Shown here: positions 1 to 9,533 of the stretch, one piece after another
Layout: every line of letters begins with the position of its first letter
Position numbering within the stretch: position 1 is the first letter of the stretch
Source of the DNA: Halioglobus sp.
GTDB lineage: Bacteria; Pseudomonadota; Gammaproteobacteria; Pseudomonadales; Halieaceae
Length of the DNA: 32,138 nt
Assembly (NCBI GenBank): GCA_020443325.1
Contig: JAGRIK010000159.1
Coordinates: 1-32,138 of the forward strand
Reading direction: 5' to 3'
Made by a program: the position numbers and the translations under genes
Notes under the pieces: generated by a model
Database searches by the model: none
What the model was told of the DNA's origin: nothing
Seen by the model: only the letters and a program-made list of their open reading frames with translations

Positions 1-20
1 CGTACCGGTTCGTCTTTTGA

Positions 21-1757
21 TCAGGCCGCCCGCGGTGCGGCCTGTGCGCCTCGAATCAGTTTGCCGGGCACTGCTCCGGTGTGTTTGCCATTTTCCATAA
101 TGACCTCGCCGCTAACGATAGTGGCGAGGTAGCCGCGAGCATCCTGGAACATGCGTCGCCCACCGGCAGGCAGATCGAAAATAATTTCTGGCGCACCCAG
201 TTGTAATTCTTCAAAGTCGATGAGGTTGAGGTCCGCCTTCATCCCGACTTCAAGCGTGCCGCGATCCTCAAGCCCAACGCAGCGCGCGGTATCGTGCGTT
301 TGCATTTTGACCACGTCCTCCAGTTTGAGCCGATGGCCGCGTTCGCGATCGCGCACGTAATAGCTGAGCATCTGCGTGGGCACACTGGCGTCGCATAACA
401 CGCCGCAGTGGGCGCCGGTATCAGCCAGGGAGAGTACCGTGCTGTCGTCCTCCAGCAGTGCCACCTGGCGCGTGAGATCGTTGGAGCCGTAGCCAAAGCA
501 GGGGAAGTAGACGACGGTTTTGCCGTCGTCCTGCATCATCAGGTCGTAGCAGTACTCCTGTGCGGAAACGCCCGCTTTGGCCGCTCTGGCGGCGATGCTG
601 TCCTCGGGCCCGGGCTCATAGTTGGGCGGTGTGCCCAGCGGGTAAAGCTTGTCATAGCCGCCAATAATAGTGTCCATGAAGGGGTCGCCCATCAGCGGCA
701 GATCCTCGGCCAGTATGGCCGCGCGAACCTCCGGTTTTTTCAACTCGGCGAGTCGCTGTTCGTGGGTCATAATCGAGAGCGGGCCGTAGTTGGCGTGAAA
801 ACTGAACGGGTTGATCGTGCCATCCCAGCTCAGCAGGATATTCACCGGGCGTGCGCCAACATGGGGGATAAGCTGTGCGCCCTCGGCCTTCGCCTTGCGG
901 CAGTAGTCGAGTTGCTTCAATACGCGATCCCAGTCAGCTTCCTCGCGGAAAAACAGGACGAAGTTGATCTGGCAGTTGTTCTCTATGGACAGGCGTTTCA
1001 TCCAGTCCATTTCCTGTTCCCAGTTGTGGAAATCCGAGACCAGCCCGAAGATCCCCTTGCCGCCCAGTTCGCCAATGGCCCTGCCTATACCCAGCAACTC
1101 GGCCTCGTCGGCGTAGGTCCCCGGCATGGCCTGGTCACCCCCTGTGGTATGCAACTCGGTGCGAGAGGTGGTGAAACCCAGTGCGCCACGCTCTATGCCC
1201 TCCCTGACGATAGCGGCCATGGCGGCCACATCCTCGGCGGTGGCCTTTTCATTGTTGGCACCGCGTTCACCCATGACGTACGTGCGCACCGCGCAGTGGG
1301 GCACCTGCGCGCCGACATCGATGGCGCGCGGGAACTTTTCCACGGCGTCGAGATATTCCGGAAAGCTCTCCCAGTCCCACTTAACCCCTTCATGCAGTGC
1401 TGCACCGGGGATATCCTCCACATCTTCGACAACCGTGATCAGTCGGGCCTGTGCCTCGGCATTGGGCTCGCAGGGTGCGAAACCGATGCCACAATTCCCC
1501 ATGACCAGTGTGGTGATACCGTGATTGGCGGCGGGGCTGCACAGCGGATCCCATGTCGCCTGACCGTCCATGTGGGAATGCACGTCTACCCAGCCGGGCG
1601 TGAGTAATTTGCCCTGGGCATCTATTTCTTTCCTGCCGGCAGCACTGATCGCTCCGATGGCAGCTATTTTCCCGTTGCTGACGGCCAGGTCACCTGAAAA
1701 AGCGGGTTTGCCGGTGCCATCCACTATGGTTGCGTTTCGAATTACCAGGTCGTACAT
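21..1757 (-). CDS. N-acyl-D-amino-acid deacylase family amidohydrolase (amidohydrolase_3)
   Basis: A zinc-dependent amidohydrolase expected to hydrolyse N-acyl-D-amino acids or a related cyclic amide in the cytoplasm. About 578 residues, a usual length for the family. The N-terminus has the strand pattern MYDLVIRNATIVDG. The metal-binding HSH follows in VDVHSHMDGQ (about residues 60-66), and a GNCGIGFAPC segment near residue 90 matches the D-aminoacylase region that carries a zinc-ligand Cys. The C-terminal amidohydrolase segment (GTLEVGMKADLNLIDFEEL) closes the barrel-flanking beta domain. The start was set by the ribosome binding site: GGGAGG lies 8 nt before the second ATG (1757) but only 2 nt before the first (1763). 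The gene stands alone and diverges from the oxidoreductase at 1970. Family confidence is high; the exact substrate cannot be read from sequence. Confidence 0.88.
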   Translation of the reverse strand: MYDLVIRNATIVDGTGKPAFSGDLAVSNGKIAAIGAISAAGRKEIDAQGKLLTPGWVDVHSHMDGQATWDPLCSPAANHGITTLVMGNCGIGFAPCEPNAEAQARLITVVEDVEDIPGAALHEGVKWDWESFPEYLDAVEKFPRAIDVGAQVPHCAVRTYVMGERGANNEKATAEDVAAMAAIVREGIERGALGFTTSRTELHTTGGDQAMPGTYADEAELLGIGRAIGELGGKGIFGLVSDFHNWEQEMDWMKRLSIENNCQINFVLFFREEADWDRVLKQLDYCRKAKAEGAQLIPHVGARPVNILLSWDGTINPFSFHANYGPLSIMTHEQRLAELKKPEVRAAILAEDLPLMGDPFMDTIIGGYDKLYPLGTPPNYEPGPEDSIAARAAKAGVSAQEYCYDLMMQDDGKTVVYFPCFGYGSNDLTRQVALLEDDSTVLSLADTGAHCGVLCDASVPTQMLSYYVRDRERGHRLKLEDVVKMQTHDTARCVGLEDRGTLEVGMKADLNLIDFEELQLGAPEIIFDLPAGGRRMFQDARGYLATIVSGEVIMENGKHTGAVPGKLIRGAQAAPRAA

Positions 1758-1765
1758 GTTCATTG

Positions 1766-1771
1766 CCTCCC
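1766..1771 (-). promoter_or_regulatory. Ribosome binding site deciding the amidohydrolase start
   Basis: GGGAGG on the minus strand. It is 2 nt from the ATG ending at 1763 and 8 nt from the in-frame ATG at 1757. The spacing favours the second ATG. Confidence 0.6.
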
Positions 1772-1969
1772 ACGAGTCATTACTTACAGTGTACTCAACT
1801 TCTGGACAGATCGGTTAGCCGGCGGTGCCAAATGGCCTAATCGGTTCAAATTTGGCGACCCACGGACGGCTGGCCGTCGTTATTGTGCTTAGCGTAAGCC
1901 GAGACAGTGCGCGCTGACTGAGCTATGGTTGGGGAACTCTGTTGAACCCATTCTCCATAGAGGCTTCCT
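1772..1969. promoter_or_regulatory. Divergent intergenic region with two short inverted repeats
   Basis: This is the shared promoter region of the amidohydrolase (-) and the Tat oxidoreductase (+). It holds a perfect inverted repeat GACGGC-TG-GCCGTC at 1865-1878 and a second, GCTTA-GCG-TAAGC, at 1887-1899. Two closely spaced dyads between divergent genes fit operator sites, but no regulator gene is adjacent and I see no convincing -35/-10 pair. Confidence 0.3.
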
Positions 1970-3067
1970 ATGAACCTGAACCGACGGGAATTTACACTGG
2001 CTTCACTCACCGCGCTGAGCGCGTTGGCAATCAGTCCGGCGCAGGCGGCAACCGACCCTACCAACCGTCGTATCGTGCTGGCCTCCAGGCCAGAGGGCAA
2101 ACCCACTGTCGCTAATTTTCGCCTTGAAACGACACCCGTTCCACAGCCCGAAGAAGGGGAGGTGTTGCTGCAGACCCGCTTCCTGTCACTGGACCCGTAT
2201 ATGCGCGGTCGCATGAATCCCGGTAAGAGTTACGCCGACAGGGTGGAACTCGGTGATGTGATGGTGGGCGGTACGGTCAGCGAGGTGATCGCATCCCGCA
2301 ACCCCGGTTTTGCGGAAGGTGACCTGGTTGCCGCCTACGCCGGGTGGCAGGACTATGCGACGTCAGACGGCGGCGATCTCATGAAACTGGACCCGCGGAT
2401 AACGCCGTCCTCCTACGCGCTGGGTGTGCTGGGTATGCCGGGGTTAACCGCGTACGTGGGTTTGCTGGATATTGGTGAGCCGCGCGAGGGTGATACGGTA
2501 GTCCTGGCGGCCGCCACCGGCGCTGTGGGTTCCGTAGTAGGGCAGATCGCCAGGCTCAAGGGCTGCAGGGTGGTGGGAATTGCAGGCGCGAAGGAGAAAT
2601 GTGCGTATGCGGTGGAGGAACTGGGCTACGACGCCTGCATCAGTCACTACGATGAGGATATGGCGACCCAACTGGCTGCGGCCTGTCCGGATGGCGTCGA
2701 TGTGTACTTTGAAAACGTGGGCGGCAGTTCCTGGGAGGCGGTGATGCCGCTGCTGAACAATTTTGCACGCGTGCCCATTTGCGGCCTGATCTCCCACTAC
2801 AACCAGACGGAGTTGCCGTCGGGACCCGACCGCATGAGCCTGCTGCAGGGACTCATCCTGCAGCGCAGTTTGAAAATGCAGGGCTTCATCGTCGGTAATT
2901 ACCGTTCGCGATATCCGGCGTTCATCGAGGATATGAGCCGATGGATAGCACAGGGGAAGATCAAGTATCGCGAGGATGTCGTCGACGGGCTGGAGAACGC
3001 GCCGGACGCATTTCTTGGCCTGTTTTCGGGTGAGAACTTCGGGAAACTCGTGGTCAAAGTCAGTTGA
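1970..3067 (+). CDS. NADP-dependent oxidoreductase (medium-chain, leukotriene B4 DH/CurA type) with Tat signal
   Basis: A zinc-free medium-chain reductase of the prostaglandin reductase/CurA/YncB type, which reduces alkenals or enones with NADPH. Family marks are SLDPYMRGRM (about 73-82), LGMPGLTAY (about 154-162) and the nucleotide-binding turn AATGAVGSVVGQ (about 181-192). Unusually, it begins with a twin-arginine leader: MNLNRREFT, then a hydrophobic stretch, then SPAQA-ATD as a likely cleavage site near residue 27. The normal cytosolic family N-terminus seems to start only after this leader (TNRRIVLASRPEG). AGAGG 6 nt before the ATG supports this start, so the leader is probably translated. 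Followed after 61 nt by the LLM oxidoreductase on the same strand. Enzyme family is sure; export is inferred from the leader alone. Confidence 0.87.
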   Translation: MNLNRREFTLASLTALSALAISPAQAATDPTNRRIVLASRPEGKPTVANFRLETTPVPQPEEGEVLLQTRFLSLDPYMRGRMNPGKSYADRVELGDVMVGGTVSEVIASRNPGFAEGDLVAAYAGWQDYATSDGGDLMKLDPRITPSSYALGVLGMPGLTAYVGLLDIGEPREGDTVVLAAATGAVGSVVGQIARLKGCRVVGIAGAKEKCAYAVEELGYDACISHYDEDMATQLAAACPDGVDVYFENVGGSSWEAVMPLLNNFARVPICGLISHYNQTELPSGPDRMSLLQGLILQRSLKMQGFIVGNYRSRYPAFIEDMSRWIAQGKIKYREDVVDGLENAPDAFLGLFSGENFGKLVVKVS

Positions 3068-3128
3068 GTCTGCGCCGTGTTGCTTGCTGCATTAGCGACT
3101 CGCTACTCCCATCGGCAGTGAAACCGGT

Positions 3129-4067
3129 ATGCCAAACGCGCTGAAGGTTGGCACTACCGCCTGGTCATGGGATGCGCTCGGCGCGGCGGACACGTTGTGT
3201 GCACAGGCTGAAAAAGCGCAGGCGCTGGGCTTTCACTCCTTCTGGTTGCCGGAGAATCATTTCGGGTCCACCGCTGCTATTCCCTCGCCACTGATGCTGT
3301 TGGCCGCCATTTCCGGACGAACACAGAACATCCGCCTGGGGTGTACTTCTTACCTGTTGCCCATCCGCAATCCCCTGCTGGCTGCCGAGGAGGTGGCGGT
3401 GCTGGACCAGTTGTGCGAGGGACGCTTAATCCTTGGCCTCGGGCGCGGGCTATCCGGTGCGATGTTCAAGGCGTTTGATGTGGCGGTAGGCGACAAGCGT
3501 AAACTCTTTCAGGCCAACCTCGATATCATGCGACGCGCCTGGCGTGGCGAGGCTCTGGGTGAAAATGAGAATGGCCAACTGATCCGCCTCGCGCCCCTGC
3601 CATTGCAGCGCCCGTCGCCGCCGCTCTGGGTGGCTGCGATCGGGCCGCTGGCACTGCAACAGGTTGCCGGCCTGGGTTTGCCGTATCTCGCATCACCGAT
3701 AGAACCTCTCGCTGTCCTGGAAGGCAATTATCAGCGCTACCATCTCGAAGTGGCCGCTGCCGGGCTGGAGGAGGTCTCGACGATTCCGATCATGCGCACG
3801 GTGTACGTTACTAATGACGAGGGAGAGGGTAGGCGGGTGCGGAATGCGCTCGCCAAAGGGGTTCCGGCGGCGATGCAGAAAAAGGATATTGGAGTGGACG
3901 ATTGGGCGATCGTGGGTGATCGACACTATGCACGCGACAAGCTGGCTGAATACGTTGACCGGTTAAGCTTAAGCCACCTGATCGTGCGGGCGGGTGTACC
4001 CGGTATTGCAGAGGAGGCGCAGCTGCGCAGTCACGAACAGCTGCTGGAGGTTGCGGTCGGGCTTTGA
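3129..4067 (+). CDS. LLM-class flavin-dependent oxidoreductase (luciferase-like)
   Basis: A luciferase-like monooxygenase or F420/FMN-dependent reductase of 312 residues, near the normal length for a single TIM-barrel LLM protein. Visible marks are the N-terminal AEKAQALGFHSFWLPENHF, the central IRLGCTSYLLPIRNPLLAAEEVAVLDQL, and LGLGRGLSGAMFKAF, where many relatives read G.GRG. A PPLWVAAIGPLALQQVAGLGLPYL segment matches the usual 'PiwvgG...a...a..Gdg' region. The substrate is not predictable. It lies 61 nt after the Tat oxidoreductase, so co-transcription is plausible. No strong Shine-Dalgarno precedes the ATG. It ends 11 nt from the convergent aminopeptidase gene. Confidence 0.85.
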   Translation: MPNALKVGTTAWSWDALGAADTLCAQAEKAQALGFHSFWLPENHFGSTAAIPSPLMLLAAISGRTQNIRLGCTSYLLPIRNPLLAAEEVAVLDQLCEGRLILGLGRGLSGAMFKAFDVAVGDKRKLFQANLDIMRRAWRGEALGENENGQLIRLAPLPLQRPSPPLWVAAIGPLALQQVAGLGLPYLASPIEPLAVLEGNYQRYHLEVAAAGLEEVSTIPIMRTVYVTNDEGEGRRVRNALAKGVPAAMQKKDIGVDDWAIVGDRHYARDKLAEYVDRLSLSHLIVRAGVPGIAEEAQLRSHEQLLEVAVGL

Positions 4068-4078
4068 AGACTCCGACT

Positions 4079-6799
4079 TCAGGGAAGTGTCCAGCTGTCT
4101 GTTCGCTGCGCTTCAACCAGCGCATTGCAGAGGTGGATCTTCTCCAAGTTCTGTAGCAAGGCCCTTTGCATTCCCTCGACCTTAGGAGCCCTGGGACTAA
4201 AGAATGCTTGAGCATCCGCATAGGCCTCCCGGCTGCACAACGCTCCGGGCAATGACGGGCTGTCGGCCAGGTAAGCCGTGGGCATCGCCAGCGCAATGGC
4301 CGCGTAGTACGTCTTAAACCAGTCGAAAGCGCGCTGTCTGTTTTTCATTTTTTCGGTATGGGATTCAAACAGCATCAGTGCTTCGTTTAGCCTGAGGATA
4401 ATCATCCAGCGCAAATCGAGCACGCGTTCGCTCAACCCGGGGTCGGAGGTTTGACCCAGCGCCCAGATCGCATCTTCACGGAAACTGGCATCGCCGGAAG
4501 CGAGGATGGTTTCGGTCAGCGCATCAAAGTAGGAGCCGCCCTCATTGATCACCGCACTGGCCATTGTGGTGGCGTACAGGTGACGGTCTATCGCCTCCGG
4601 ATTGAAGCCCGTGTCCTCACCATAGCCAATCAGTGCTTTGCCGCGTTCTGCGAGGATTGCCAGTAACGCCGGCTGTTCCAGTGTGATTGCCACCAGATTC
4701 AGAACGCGCTCACGCAACAATTGCGTTGCTACCGGCTTTTCTCTATCGGCCTGCTTGTCGGGGGCCAGTCCCAACTCGTCCAGCAGGGGCTTGTACTGCC
4801 GATACACGAAATCGGCGAGTTGAGCCTGCTGCTCCTCATTCGCTACCGTGTCCCATATTTGCTGGATTTGCACGGCAGGTTCGGTACTAACATCCCACTC
4901 CGGTTGCGCCATAATCGCTGCAATCGCGTGTAGATAGAACGGGGTATCGATGCGAGCAGCCCGGTATTCTGCCGCGAGATTGTTGGCTACCGATAATTTT
5001 TCGGCTGCACTCAATGCATCCAGGTGCTCGATAAGCGCCTGCCACTTTTCTCCGGTGAGGTTCCAGCGGTAGTATCCATCCCCGTGGTGGTTGGGCATGA
5101 TCGTATCCGGGCACTGCTCTACAGTGCGAGTGTAGTGCTCTTGACGCTCGTTCATGGTTTTGCAGATATGTGTTGAATGTCCCGCGGTTACCAGCGTCAG
5201 GCAGACTGGTATTGTCCACGTTTGATCCGCCTTCACAGGGGAGCCCACAGGCAGGTAGCGTTGCTGTTGCACCTGGATACGCAGTTCGTGGTCGCGGCAC
5301 TGCCAGTCCAGCGAGACCAGGGGTACGCCGGGCTGGTTGATGTAGGATCTGGCGATCTCTGCCACTTGCTGGCTATCAGCGGTTTCTGCCAGCGCCTGTA
5401 GCAAATCTTCTGCGGTCGCGTTGCCCCAGGCGTGCTTTCGCAGGTGCTGTTGAATCGCACGGCGAAACACCTCCGGTGTCATGATGCTCTCCAGCATTTG
5501 CAACACTGCACTGCCCTTATAGTAGGTATTGCCGTCGAACGCGTTGACGAGATCATCGTTGTTCTCTACGGGCTCCCCGACACTGCGAGAGTCTGTATAG
5601 ATATCGTCCTCCATTGCCCATTGTCCGCGTTGCAGGATTTCGCGATCGACTTCCAGGGCGGGATTCCAGCGTCGCACCGCGTTTGACGCCATCCACGTGG
5701 CAAACGATTCGTTGAGCCAGGTATCGTCCCACCAGGGCATAGTGACAAGATTGCCAAACCACTGGTGGGCGAGTTCATGCGCGTGTACGGTGGCCAGGTG
5801 CCTCAGCTGGCTGGCCGAGGGGTTTGCATCAAGCAGTATCAATGATTCCCTGTAAGTTAACAGGCCGGCGTTTTCCATCGCGCCCCAGGTGAAGTCCGGT
5901 ACCGCGACGATGTCCAGTTTGGCGTACGGATAGGGTATGTCGAAATATTCCTCGAGCGTGGTGAGTAGTGAGGCGGATTGCTCAAGTATGTAGTTGAGGT
6001 AGCGGCCTTTCCCCTGCGCTGCGATACCTCGCAGCGGAATCGGATAGTCACGGATAGCGTTGGGTGGAATGTCTGCATGCTCGACTACATCCAGTGGGCC
6101 CACTGCAAATGCCAGGAGGTAGCTGGGGAGTGGCGGCGTAGTCGCCAGCGCCAGCCGCTTGAAACCTCCCTCGATCATTTCTTCTTTTTCGATTCGGGTA
6201 TTCCCGAAGGCATTGTGATCCTGTCGGACCTCCAGGCTGATATCGTAGGGTACTTTGAAGCGGGGTTCGTCAAACAGTGGGAACGCCTGCCGGGCAAGAA
6301 TTGGCTCGAACTGGGTAAATGCATAGTTCCTGCCCTGATCTTCAACCGTGTAGAGCCCCTCCAGTTTCCTGCTGAAGGGAGCCGCAAAACGGATGTTGAT
6401 GCGGGCGTGCTGTGGCGAAATGGGGCCGGTACCGGACAGGCGCACAACCCCCGAGTGTCCCATCTCCTTGTAGTCCAGAGTGCTGACAGTGCCGTCGCTG
6501 TGTTCAAGTAGCGCGGACTGCGCGCGAATGTCCCTGCCGTGAAGCCAGATCGCGTCGACCTGCCTGAGGATATCAACATCAATTTGAACGCTGCCGCTGA
6601 AGTGACTCTGGTCCGGGTCGATACGCAGTGATAGCGTGTAATGGGTAGGTGTTACCCCGGCGGGTAACTTTCCCTGTGTGGCAAGTGCGGCCTCCCGTGT
6701 GTCGCTGTCAGTCTGCCATTGCCGCAACTGTTGCCAGATCGCCGCCGAAACCGTGACGAGAACGACAAGCAGCGCGATAAATGTGACAAACCGTTTCAC
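4079..6799 (-). CDS. M1 family zinc aminopeptidase, membrane-anchored or secreted
   Basis: A gluzincin aminopeptidase of about 906 residues that removes N-terminal residues from peptides. The exopeptidase motif GAMEN is at about 306-310. The zinc motif HELAH is at about 341-345, followed 18 residues later by the third ligand Glu in WLNESFATW (about 364), so the catalytic site is complete. An M1 N-terminal beta domain precedes it, and an ERAP1-like helical C-terminal region follows. Residues 1-25 ([21 protein letters not shown]) form a signal peptide or anchor, placing it in the periplasm or on the inner membrane. I chose a GTG start at 6799 because GGAAG lies 5 nt upstream and the leader begins there. 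The open frame upstream to 7003 is unlike any M1 protein and overlaps the palindrome at 6871-6921. Confidence 0.9.
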   Translation of the reverse strand: MKRFVTFIALLVVLVTVSAAIWQQLRQWQTDSDTREAALATQGKLPAGVTPTHYTLSLRIDPDQSHFSGSVQIDVDILRQVDAIWLHGRDIRAQSALLEHSDGTVSTLDYKEMGHSGVVRLSGTGPISPQHARINIRFAAPFSRKLEGLYTVEDQGRNYAFTQFEPILARQAFPLFDEPRFKVPYDISLEVRQDHNAFGNTRIEKEEMIEGGFKRLALATTPPLPSYLLAFAVGPLDVVEHADIPPNAIRDYPIPLRGIAAQGKGRYLNYILEQSASLLTTLEEYFDIPYPYAKLDIVAVPDFTWGAMENAGLLTYRESLILLDANPSASQLRHLATVHAHELAHQWFGNLVTMPWWDDTWLNESFATWMASNAVRRWNPALEVDREILQRGQWAMEDDIYTDSRSVGEPVENNDDLVNAFDGNTYYKGSAVLQMLESIMTPEVFRRAIQQHLRKHAWGNATAEDLLQALAETADSQQVAEIARSYINQPGVPLVSLDWQCRDHELRIQVQQQRYLPVGSPVKADQTWTIPVCLTLVTAGHSTHICKTMNERQEHYTRTVEQCPDTIMPNHHGDGYYRWNLTGEKWQALIEHLDALSAAEKLSVANNLAAEYRAARIDTPFYLHAIAAIMAQPEWDVSTEPAVQIQQIWDTVANEEQQAQLADFVYRQYKPLLDELGLAPDKQADREKPVATQLLRERVLNLVAITLEQPALLAILAERGKALIGYGEDTGFNPEAIDRHLYATTMASAVINEGGSYFDALTETILASGDASFREDAIWALGQTSDPGLSERVLDLRWMIILRLNEALMLFESHTEKMKNRQRAFDWFKTYYAAIALAMPTAYLADSPSLPGALCSREAYADAQAFFSPRAPKVEGMQRALLQNLEKIHLCNALVEAQRTDSWTLP

Positions 6800-6870
6800 T
6801 GTCGCTTCCAGGTTGAGGGCAGCTCGGGGGTGTTGGCGGGGGGCCGGCCTGCCCCGCAGTTGGCCACAGA

Positions 6871-6921
6871 GTATCAAAAAAGGGGGGCTTATGAACTTGT
6901 TTGCTCCCGCCTTTTTGATAC
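6871..6921. repeat. Long imperfect palindrome between divergent aminopeptidase and aldehyde dehydrogenase genes
   Basis: The left arm GTATCAAAAA (6871-6880), then A and GGGGGG, pairs with the right arm CCCGCC then TTTTTGATAC (6906-6921). This gives 10 perfect outer pairs and about five more G-C pairs, with a one-base bulge, one mismatch and an 18-nt loop. It lies inside the 225-nt divergent spacer, in neither chosen coding region. It could be a regulator site, a stable RNA hairpin in the aldehyde dehydrogenase leader, or the remnant of a small mobile repeat. Confidence 0.7.
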
Positions 6922-7024
6922 GTTGCTGGTCCTGCACTTGTCTACATTCGCGGTTCTCCCTACTATTTGCAGCAGATTGAACTATATTGAAAGTCGAAGA
7001 CAACCTGCCCCAGAGGATTTGCCA

Positions 7025-8545
7025 ATGCTGTATGCCATGCCCGGGTCGAAAGACGCCCTTTTTAACTTTCGCGACAAGTACGACAACTTTATCGGGGGCG
7101 AGTGGGTCGCACCGCTTGAGGGGAAGTACTTCGAGAACATCACCCCGGTCACCGGCGCCACAATTTGTGAAGTGGCCCGATCCACCCCGGCCGATTTAAA
7201 CAGGGCGCTGGATGCGGCCCATGGCGCCGCCCCTGCCTGGGGTAAAACGGCGGTGGCGGAGCGCTCCAACACGCTGTTGAAAATCGCCGATCGTATAGAG
7301 GCCAACCTGGAGACGCTGGCTTATGTTGAGACCTGGGAAAACGGCAAGGGTATACGTGAAACGCTGAATGCCGATATTCCGCTGCTGGTGGATCACTTCC
7401 GGTATTTTGCCGGTTGCCTGCGCGCACAGGAGGGCAGTGCCAGTGATATCGATGGCAACACGGTCAGCTACCATTTCCATGAACCCCTGGGTGTGGTGGG
7501 GCAGATCATTCCCTGGAACTTCCCCTTGTTGATGGCGGGCTGGAAACTGGCGCCTGCCCTGGCAGCGGGAAACTGTGTGGTCCTGAAGCCAGCAGAGCAG
7601 ACACCCGTCTCTATCCTGGTGCTGATGGAAATGATCGCCGATCTGCTGCCACCGGGTGTGGTCAATATCCTCAATGGCTATGGCGAGGAGATCGGCCAGG
7701 CGCTGGCGAGTTCCAAACGCATAGCGAAAATCGCTTTTACCGGTTCCACGGCGGTGGGCCACCTGATCCTCGCCAATGCTGCCAAATCGCTCATTCCGTC
7801 GACAGTGGAGTTAGGCGGCAAGTCGCCCAATATCTACTTTGAGGACGTGATGGCGCAGGAGGACGAATTCGTCAGCAAATGTATTGAGGGCCTGCTGCTC
7901 GGGTTTTTCAACCAGGGCGAAGTCTGTACCTGCCCCTCGCGGGCGCTGGTGCAGGAGAGCATATACGATGATTTTATCGAACGCGTACTGGCGCGCGCAC
8001 AGCAGATCAAGCAGGGCAATCCACTCGATACCGAGACGATGGTGGGTGCGCAGGTGTCGCGCGAGCAGTTCGATAAGATTATGGGCTATATGGATATCGC
8101 GCGGTCAGACGGAGCAACATTTTTACTGGGCGGTGACAAGGCTGTCGTAGGCAGCGATATCGCCGGTGGTTTTTACGTGCAGCCCACGCTATTGCAGGGT
8201 ACCAACGATATGCGTGTCTTCCAGGAGGAGATCTTCGGGCCGACACTCGGCGTGACGACGTTCAGGGATGAAGCGGAGGCGCTGGCCATTGCCAACGCCA
8301 CGGAGTACGGCCTCGGAGCGGGTGTCTGGACACGCGACACCAACCGGGCGTTTCGCATGGGCCGCGGTATCCAGGCGGGACGGGTGTGGATGAACTGCTA
8401 CCACGCCTATCCGGCACACGCGGCGTTTGGCGGCTATAAAAAATCGGGTATCGGCCGTGAAACCCACAAGATGGCGCTGGAACATTACCAGCAGACCAAG
8501 AACCTGCTGGTGAGTTATGATACCAGCCCACTTGGGTTTTTCTGA
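7025..8545 (+). CDS. NAD-dependent aldehyde dehydrogenase (ExaC/AldB-like)
   Basis: Oxidises an aldehyde, probably acetaldehyde or another short aldehyde, to the acid with NAD(P) in the cytoplasm. The 506-residue length is typical. The start [10 protein letters not shown] and the following [20 protein letters not shown] resemble ExaC-type acetaldehyde dehydrogenases. Visible marks are [10 protein letters not shown] (about 161-170), FTGSTAVG (about 238-245), the catalytic base Glu in VELGGKSPN (Glu about 262) and the catalytic Cys in [11 protein letters not shown] (first Cys, about 301). AGAGGA lies 7 nt before this ATG. The frame is open further upstream to 6719, but that part runs through the palindrome and the opposite gene's leader and has no family similarity. 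Confidence 0.92.
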   Translation: MLYAMPGSKDALFNFRDKYDNFIGGEWVAPLEGKYFENITPVTGATICEVARSTPADLNRALDAAHGAAPAWGKTAVAERSNTLLKIADRIEANLETLAYVETWENGKGIRETLNADIPLLVDHFRYFAGCLRAQEGSASDIDGNTVSYHFHEPLGVVGQIIPWNFPLLMAGWKLAPALAAGNCVVLKPAEQTPVSILVLMEMIADLLPPGVVNILNGYGEEIGQALASSKRIAKIAFTGSTAVGHLILANAAKSLIPSTVELGGKSPNIYFEDVMAQEDEFVSKCIEGLLLGFFNQGEVCTCPSRALVQESIYDDFIERVLARAQQIKQGNPLDTETMVGAQVSREQFDKIMGYMDIARSDGATFLLGGDKAVVGSDIAGGFYVQPTLLQGTNDMRVFQEEIFGPTLGVTTFRDEAEALAIANATEYGLGAGVWTRDTNRAFRMGRGIQAGRVWMNCYHAYPAHAAFGGYKKSGIGRETHKMALEHYQQTKNLLVSYDTSPLGFF

Positions 8546-8593
8546 GTGAGTCAGCCATAAAACAGATGCCCGACAGCGATGTCAGGAGGCCAG

Positions 8594-9523
8594 ATGAAAA
8601 CGATCCGCTTGCTGTTCCTGCTTCTCATAGCCTCCCAGTGGCTTGTTGCGTGCAGCGACAATCAGGCCATGAACAAGATTGTGCAGAATGGCGGCACGAT
8701 TCTTATCTCCCTGGGTTCGCATGAGGAACTGGGGCATGTGAACCTTTCCACCGCCGCCCTGACCGCTACGGTGACCGATGCCGGCAGCGTCCAGGCAGCG
8801 GTGACCGTCAGGGAGGTGTTTCCACTCAATGTGGACAAGACCAGCGAGCTGAACCACATCACGATACTGGGAGAAGATGGCTACAGTGGCTTCTGGTTTG
8901 CGGCTGTTGACCTGGTAGACCCCAACTCGGGTCTGGCGACGAATCTGGCACAGGGTACCGCTACACTCGAGATCCAGGGGCTGGCTTCGGCAATGACCCG
9001 ATCGGTGGAAATACTGCCGGGAGTGGGATCGATCAATCCCATCATGTCTTTTGGCAATCTGCACGCGCTGAGTGTTTTACGCCCCGCAGCGCAGGTCAAA
9101 TATGTACTCAGTGATCCCCAGGTGGTATTTACCGAGCAAAACCTGTTAGGTGCTATCGAATTTCGCTTCGAATACCCCACCAGCGCTGTCGATGGCCTGC
9201 CACCGGCGCAATGGCCACGGGGAGTCTCGGCCAGTAACAATGAGCACCTGCAGATCCAGAGTTTCACCCGCTCGGAGGGTGGGACGAATACACTCCATAT
9301 CGTCGTTCTCAACCCGGCGGGTATCGGTGCGGTGTCTGCACAGAGCGCCGCCACGCCCCAGTTTTACCAGGCGAGCAACGTGCGGGCGGTGCGTTTCAGC
9401 GTTGTCTACCCCCCGCAGGTCAGTGCCTCACAATTCGCGAGTGCCAGCGATGTCACTGGCTATGGTATCGACGGGGCAGAGCTTAATATCGATGACCTGG
9501 TGATATCGACACCGACTATCTGA
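8594..9523 (+). CDS. Lipoprotein of unknown function
   Basis: I do not recognise this protein. It begins with a lipoprotein signal peptide: MKTIRLL, a hydrophobic core, then lipobox LVAC with the lipidated Cys at residue 20, followed by SDNQ. Ser at +2 favours the outer membrane by the E. coli rule. The mature part, about 290 residues, is rich in beta-strand-like alternating segments, Thr, Val and Gly, with no Cys or enzymatic motif seen. It ends in an acidic DGAELNIDDLVIS segment. The start has a perfect AGGAGG 4 nt upstream. That site is partly inside a hairpin (arms 8569-8575 and 8580-8586, 7 positions with one mismatch), so translation could be modulated. Lies 48 nt after the aldehyde dehydrogenase and may share its transcript. 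Confidence 0.75.
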   Translation: MKTIRLLFLLLIASQWLVACSDNQAMNKIVQNGGTILISLGSHEELGHVNLSTAALTATVTDAGSVQAAVTVREVFPLNVDKTSELNHITILGEDGYSGFWFAAVDLVDPNSGLATNLAQGTATLEIQGLASAMTRSVEILPGVGSINPIMSFGNLHALSVLRPAAQVKYVLSDPQVVFTEQNLLGAIEFRFEYPTSAVDGLPPAQWPRGVSASNNEHLQIQSFTRSEGGTNTLHIVVLNPAGIGAVSAQSAATPQFYQASNVRAVRFSVVYPPQVSASQFASASDVTGYGIDGAELNIDDLVISTPTI

Positions 9524-9533
9524 ACTGCAATGA

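Noticed and set aside
408-1607. 399-codon open frame on the plus strand
   Set aside because: Fully antisense to the amidohydrolase, no family features; long open frames opposite GC-rich genes are common.
6927-6941. Sigma-54-like site TGG...CTTGT before the aldehyde dehydrogenase
   Set aside because: Spacing is right but the -12 GC is GT and the -24 is weak; not enough to call.
6800-7003. N-terminal extension of the M1 aminopeptidase
   Set aside because: Lacks family similarity, runs through the palindrome, and the GTG at 6799 has a ribosome binding site directly before the signal anchor.
6719-7024. N-terminal extension of the aldehyde dehydrogenase
   Set aside because: Overlaps the opposite gene's start and the palindrome; the ATG at 7025 has AGAGGA and a family-like N-terminus.
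8528-8541. Terminator-like CCCACTTGGGTTTTT at the end of the aldehyde dehydrogenase
   Set aside because: The stem is 4 bp with a 2-nt loop and lies in codons; too weak.
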